Below, piece by piece: positions 13,601-15,297 of a stretch of DNA of 15,297 nt (within the stretch, counting starts at the first letter, position 1; every line of letters begins with the position of its first letter). The DNA comes from CAYVZZ01 sp964456185 (GTDB taxonomy: Bacteria; Pseudomonadota; Gammaproteobacteria; Pseudomonadales; Alcanivoracaceae). The notes beneath the pieces are model-generated. The model worked only from the letters and a program-made list of their open reading frames with translations. It had not been told where the DNA came from and did not search any database. The translations under genes were made by a program, and so were the position numbers. The stretch is taken from positions 1 to 15,297 of the forward strand of contig CAYVZZ010000056.1 of assembly GCA_964456185.1 (NCBI GenBank), written 5' to 3'.

Positions 13601-14269
13601 TTACATACACATGGAAATGGCTTGGCAGGTCACCCAGCCAGTCAATGGCTTATCGCTGTTAACCGTTGTGACTTTCCAGAAAGTCAGATCATCAGATAGC
13701 CCAATGGTTTTCACTTTAGCGCCTTGGTGGAAGCTGGCGATAATTTCACTGTTCTTGCTGGGCGAGGCATATAGCTGCGCTTTGTCTTGCTTAATGCTAA
13801 TGACATTAGGTGGGCTTGTTTTCGTTTTCGTCAGACTAATTTGGTTGGGAAGATGCAGCTTATTGGTGGCAGGCTGAGCCGTTGTCACCCAATGAATCGA
13901 GTTTTGTGCTAATTGTAAGGTTGCACGCCCTTTGCTGTGATTGTAAGGCGAATAAAAAGTGATCGTTGCTTGGCTGTTAGACGACAAATTGCCTGACACG
14001 TTTTGACGTGTGTCGGCAGGGCAATCAATGCGGCTACCAAAGTGGGTAATGTAGCAATACCGCCCGCTGATCTTGTTGCCTTTAGTTGATAGATACAGGA
14101 TAAATTGACTAAACGGCTTCCCCGCCCGAGATTGCGCGCTGACATGCTTCCAAGTGCCCGTGAAAGACTGTGGTTTTGCGAGGCTGGTGGCATTGGCGTT
14201 GCATGCGGATAGTCCAAACAGCATGAGCATGCAAACTAGGGTCTTTAATGGAAAATAAAATGGGTGCAT
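13601..14269 (-). CDS. Predicted lipoprotein with C-terminal SH3-like segment
   Basis: Protein of 222 residues that I do not recognise as a named family. It begins with a lipoprotein signal peptide (MHPFYFPLKTLVCMLMLFGL) and a lipobox LSAC, with Cys23 as the lipidation site; Asn at +2 suggests transport to the outer membrane by the E. coli rule. Residues about 35-150 look like a small beta-rich domain (GTWKHV, NKISGRYCYI, several Cys). Residues about 160-217 resemble a bacterial SH3 domain (QLYASPSKNSEIIASFHQGA, then FWKVTT and GWVTC). GGAG at 14275-14278 supports the ATG at 14269; the frame stays open to 14425 but overlaps the TPR gene. It follows that gene by 10 bases, so the two are probably cotranscribed. 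Base composition is AT-richer than that of ogt. Confidence 0.82.
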   Translation of the reverse strand: MHPFYFPLKTLVCMLMLFGLSACNANATSLAKPQSFTGTWKHVSAQSRAGKPFSQFILYLSTKGNKISGRYCYITHFGSRIDCPADTRQNVSGNLSSNSQATITFYSPYNHSKGRATLQLAQNSIHWVTTAQPATNKLHLPNQISLTKTKTSPPNVISIKQDKAQLYASPSKNSEIIASFHQGAKVKTIGLSDDLTFWKVTTVNSDKPLTGWVTCQAISMCM

Positions 14270-14279
14270 TAGATCTCCA

Positions 14280-14852
14280 TTAAGGGAAAATCGTGTGCAG
14301 ATAGCCCGTCGGTGAGAAATGCTTAATAAAAAGATAGTTATGGCTATTTTTTGATGTGTGCTTGATGAAATAGGCTTTTGCAGCCTGCCCAGCCTTTTCA
14401 TCATAAAACGTCGCGGCGACAACATAATTGGCGTTCAATTTGTAGTCTGGTTTTGCTTTCATCAGCTGTATCACCTTCCCAAAACAGCGCCTGCTATCAT
14501 GTGACTTGATTCTTCTTAGTAGCATACATTTGAGCATTAGGTGGGAAGTATCTAGTTTTTTTATGGCTGACGCCTTTTTCAAGTCGCTAAGCGATTTGTC
14601 GTAGTCCCCGATAGATGCGTAATAGTTTGACCTTTGCAGATACAGGTTGTAACTGTCTGGGTACTTTTGAATTCCTGAAGAAAGGGTTGATATGGCCTGC
14701 TTTATGCCAGCGGCATGATTTTCTTGTATGTATGATGCAGCAAGAGCTGATATCTCTTTTGTGTTTTTGTCAGCTGTCGCTGTACTTGTTATATAGATGC
14801 CTAATATGGCTGCTGTTATAACAATCAATAGAAGAGCGGTTTTTTTATTCAT
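14280..14852 (-). CDS. Membrane-anchored TPR-like protein of unknown function
   Basis: Protein of 190 residues. An N-terminal hydrophobic stretch (TALLLIVITAAILGIYIT, 5-22) after two lysines looks like a signal anchor or uncleaved signal peptide. Residues about 50-110 are helical, with a TPR-like pattern, clearest at LQRSNYYASIGDYDKSLSDL and the preceding AISTLSSGIQKYPDS. A second helical part carries paired cysteines (KCMLLRR and RRCFGK). TPR proteins mediate protein contacts, so a scaffold role in the periplasm or at the membrane is possible, but the function is unknown. The ATG has only a weak GAG ribosome site. Base composition is low in GC: in the 60 bases from 14821 I count 17 G or C, against 36 of 60 in the ogt line from 13381. 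Confidence 0.82.
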   Translation of the reverse strand: MNKKTALLLIVITAAILGIYITSTATADKNTKEISALAASYIQENHAAGIKQAISTLSSGIQKYPDSYNLYLQRSNYYASIGDYDKSLSDLKKASAIKKLDTSHLMLKCMLLRRIKSHDSRRCFGKVIQLMKAKPDYKLNANYVVAATFYDEKAGQAAKAYFIKHTSKNSHNYLFIKHFSPTGYLHTIFP

Positions 14853-14899
14853 TGTTTTCTCACTGTTTATATAGTGATTGTTTTTCTACTAGTCGATTG

Positions 14900-14909
14900 N
14901 NNNNNNNNN
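14900..14909. other. Assembly gap (ten N)
   Basis: Ten consecutive N bases. Ten is a common default for a gap of unknown size, so the true distance between the flanking sequences is unknown. The gap cuts the 3' end of the next gene. Confidence 0.99.
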
Positions 14910-15260
14910 TGGCGTTGCTCCTCCTTCTGCAGTACCATAAAAATACCCCATGGATATGGTTAAAGTAAGTGGGATCTTTTCTGGCTTAGGTAGTGTGATA
15001 GTTGCTGAACCAATTGGCTGGTATTTGTCAATTGGCCAAAAGCTTGGTGCATCATTTCTTAATGACTCTTTGGCGATGGTTTTTTTGCCGTCAGAAATCT
15101 CTATAGAACCAAAGAAATACGTATTTCCTTTTTGGCTGGCAGGGGTATTCCCACTAAGAATTATAGTTAATTTATTACCTTCTATTATGAGGTGTCCTTT
15201 GGAAAAATAATTACCATTGATTCCGACTCCCTCCACAGGCAAATATGCTGCTTGCTTCAT
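14910..15260 (-). CDS. Hypothetical protein, 3' end lost in assembly gap
   Basis: At least 117 residues are visible, from MKQAAYLPVEGVGINGNYFS to AEGGATP at the gap. I do not recognise the family. The sequence is rich in Gly, Thr, Ile and aromatic residues in a strand-like alternation (HLIIEGNKLTIILSG, YFFGSIEIS, PLTLTISMGYFYG), suggesting a beta-sandwich or similar fold. No signal peptide or membrane segment is seen. AAGGAAA, about 7 bases before the ATG, supports the start. The gene is on the same strand as the TPR and lipoprotein genes and similarly AT-rich, so it may be the first member of that group, but the gap prevents certainty about spacing and about its true end. Confidence 0.65.
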
Positions 15261-15297
15261 AACAATTTCCTTGTTGACTTGCTTGTACAGATATTCA

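Noticed and set aside
14270..14425. Longer frame of the lipoprotein gene
   Set aside because: It overlaps the TPR gene and would bury the lipoprotein signal peptide in the middle of the protein.
14889..14899. Stop codon of the gap-spanning hypothetical gene
   Set aside because: The frame passes through N bases of unknown true number, so the codons after the gap cannot be assigned to this gene.

Overview
The window is about 15.3 kb of bacterial chromosome, apparently from a draft or scaffolded assembly because a run of ten N bases sits at 14900-14909. The block rpoN-hpf-ptsN-rapZ-npr, with no hprK, is the nitrogen-related phosphotransferase arrangement typical of Gammaproteobacteria, so a gammaproteobacterium is the best guess. 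The cysS and thrS products, however, look more like alphaproteobacterial enzymes. The genus cannot be told from the sequence. Most of the window is moderately GC-rich; the last 1.7 kb is clearly AT-richer.

Layout. (1) Bases 1-4980, plus strand: the 3' part of thrS, then hisI, cysS and an OafA-like membrane O-acyltransferase with a C-terminal SGNH domain. They are packed with a 4-base overlap and gaps of 30 and 20 bases, as in one transcription unit. (2) Bases 4981-8314, minus strand: rpoN, hpf, ptsN, rapZ and npr read in that order. A near-consensus sigma-54 promoter motif lies directly upstream of rpoN, so rpoN may be transcribed by its own product. (3) Bases 8399-11511: a two-domain FabG4-type 3-oxoacyl reductase (minus) and a FadA2/FadI-type thiolase (plus) diverge from a 274-base control region. 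That region holds a candidate promoter, a 23-codon ORF with a perfect Shine-Dalgarno sequence, and a perfect palindrome. Each gene has a good intrinsic terminator at its far end. (4) Bases 11588-13586, plus strand: a LysE/RhtB-type exporter gene, alkA and ogt, which looks like an alkylation-damage unit. (5) Bases 13601-15297, minus strand: an accessory-looking group made of a gene of unknown function cut by the assembly gap, a membrane-anchored TPR-like protein, and a lipoprotein with a C-terminal SH3-like segment.

How the genes work together. The region 2 operon links the sigma-54 factor with ribosome hibernation (HPF), the PTS-Ntr regulatory phosphorelay (EIIA-Ntr and NPr) and RapZ, the RNase E adaptor that controls amino-sugar synthesis in enterobacteria. 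Region 3 encodes two enzymes that act on 3-oxoacyl thioesters. Region 4 combines excision of alkylated bases with direct reversal of O-alkyl damage. Region 5 gene products are probably exported, and I cannot assign a function to them.

No tRNA, rRNA, CRISPR array, insertion sequence or integrase gene is visible. No gene-free stretch exceeds 300 bases; the longest is the 274-base fabG/thiolase control region.
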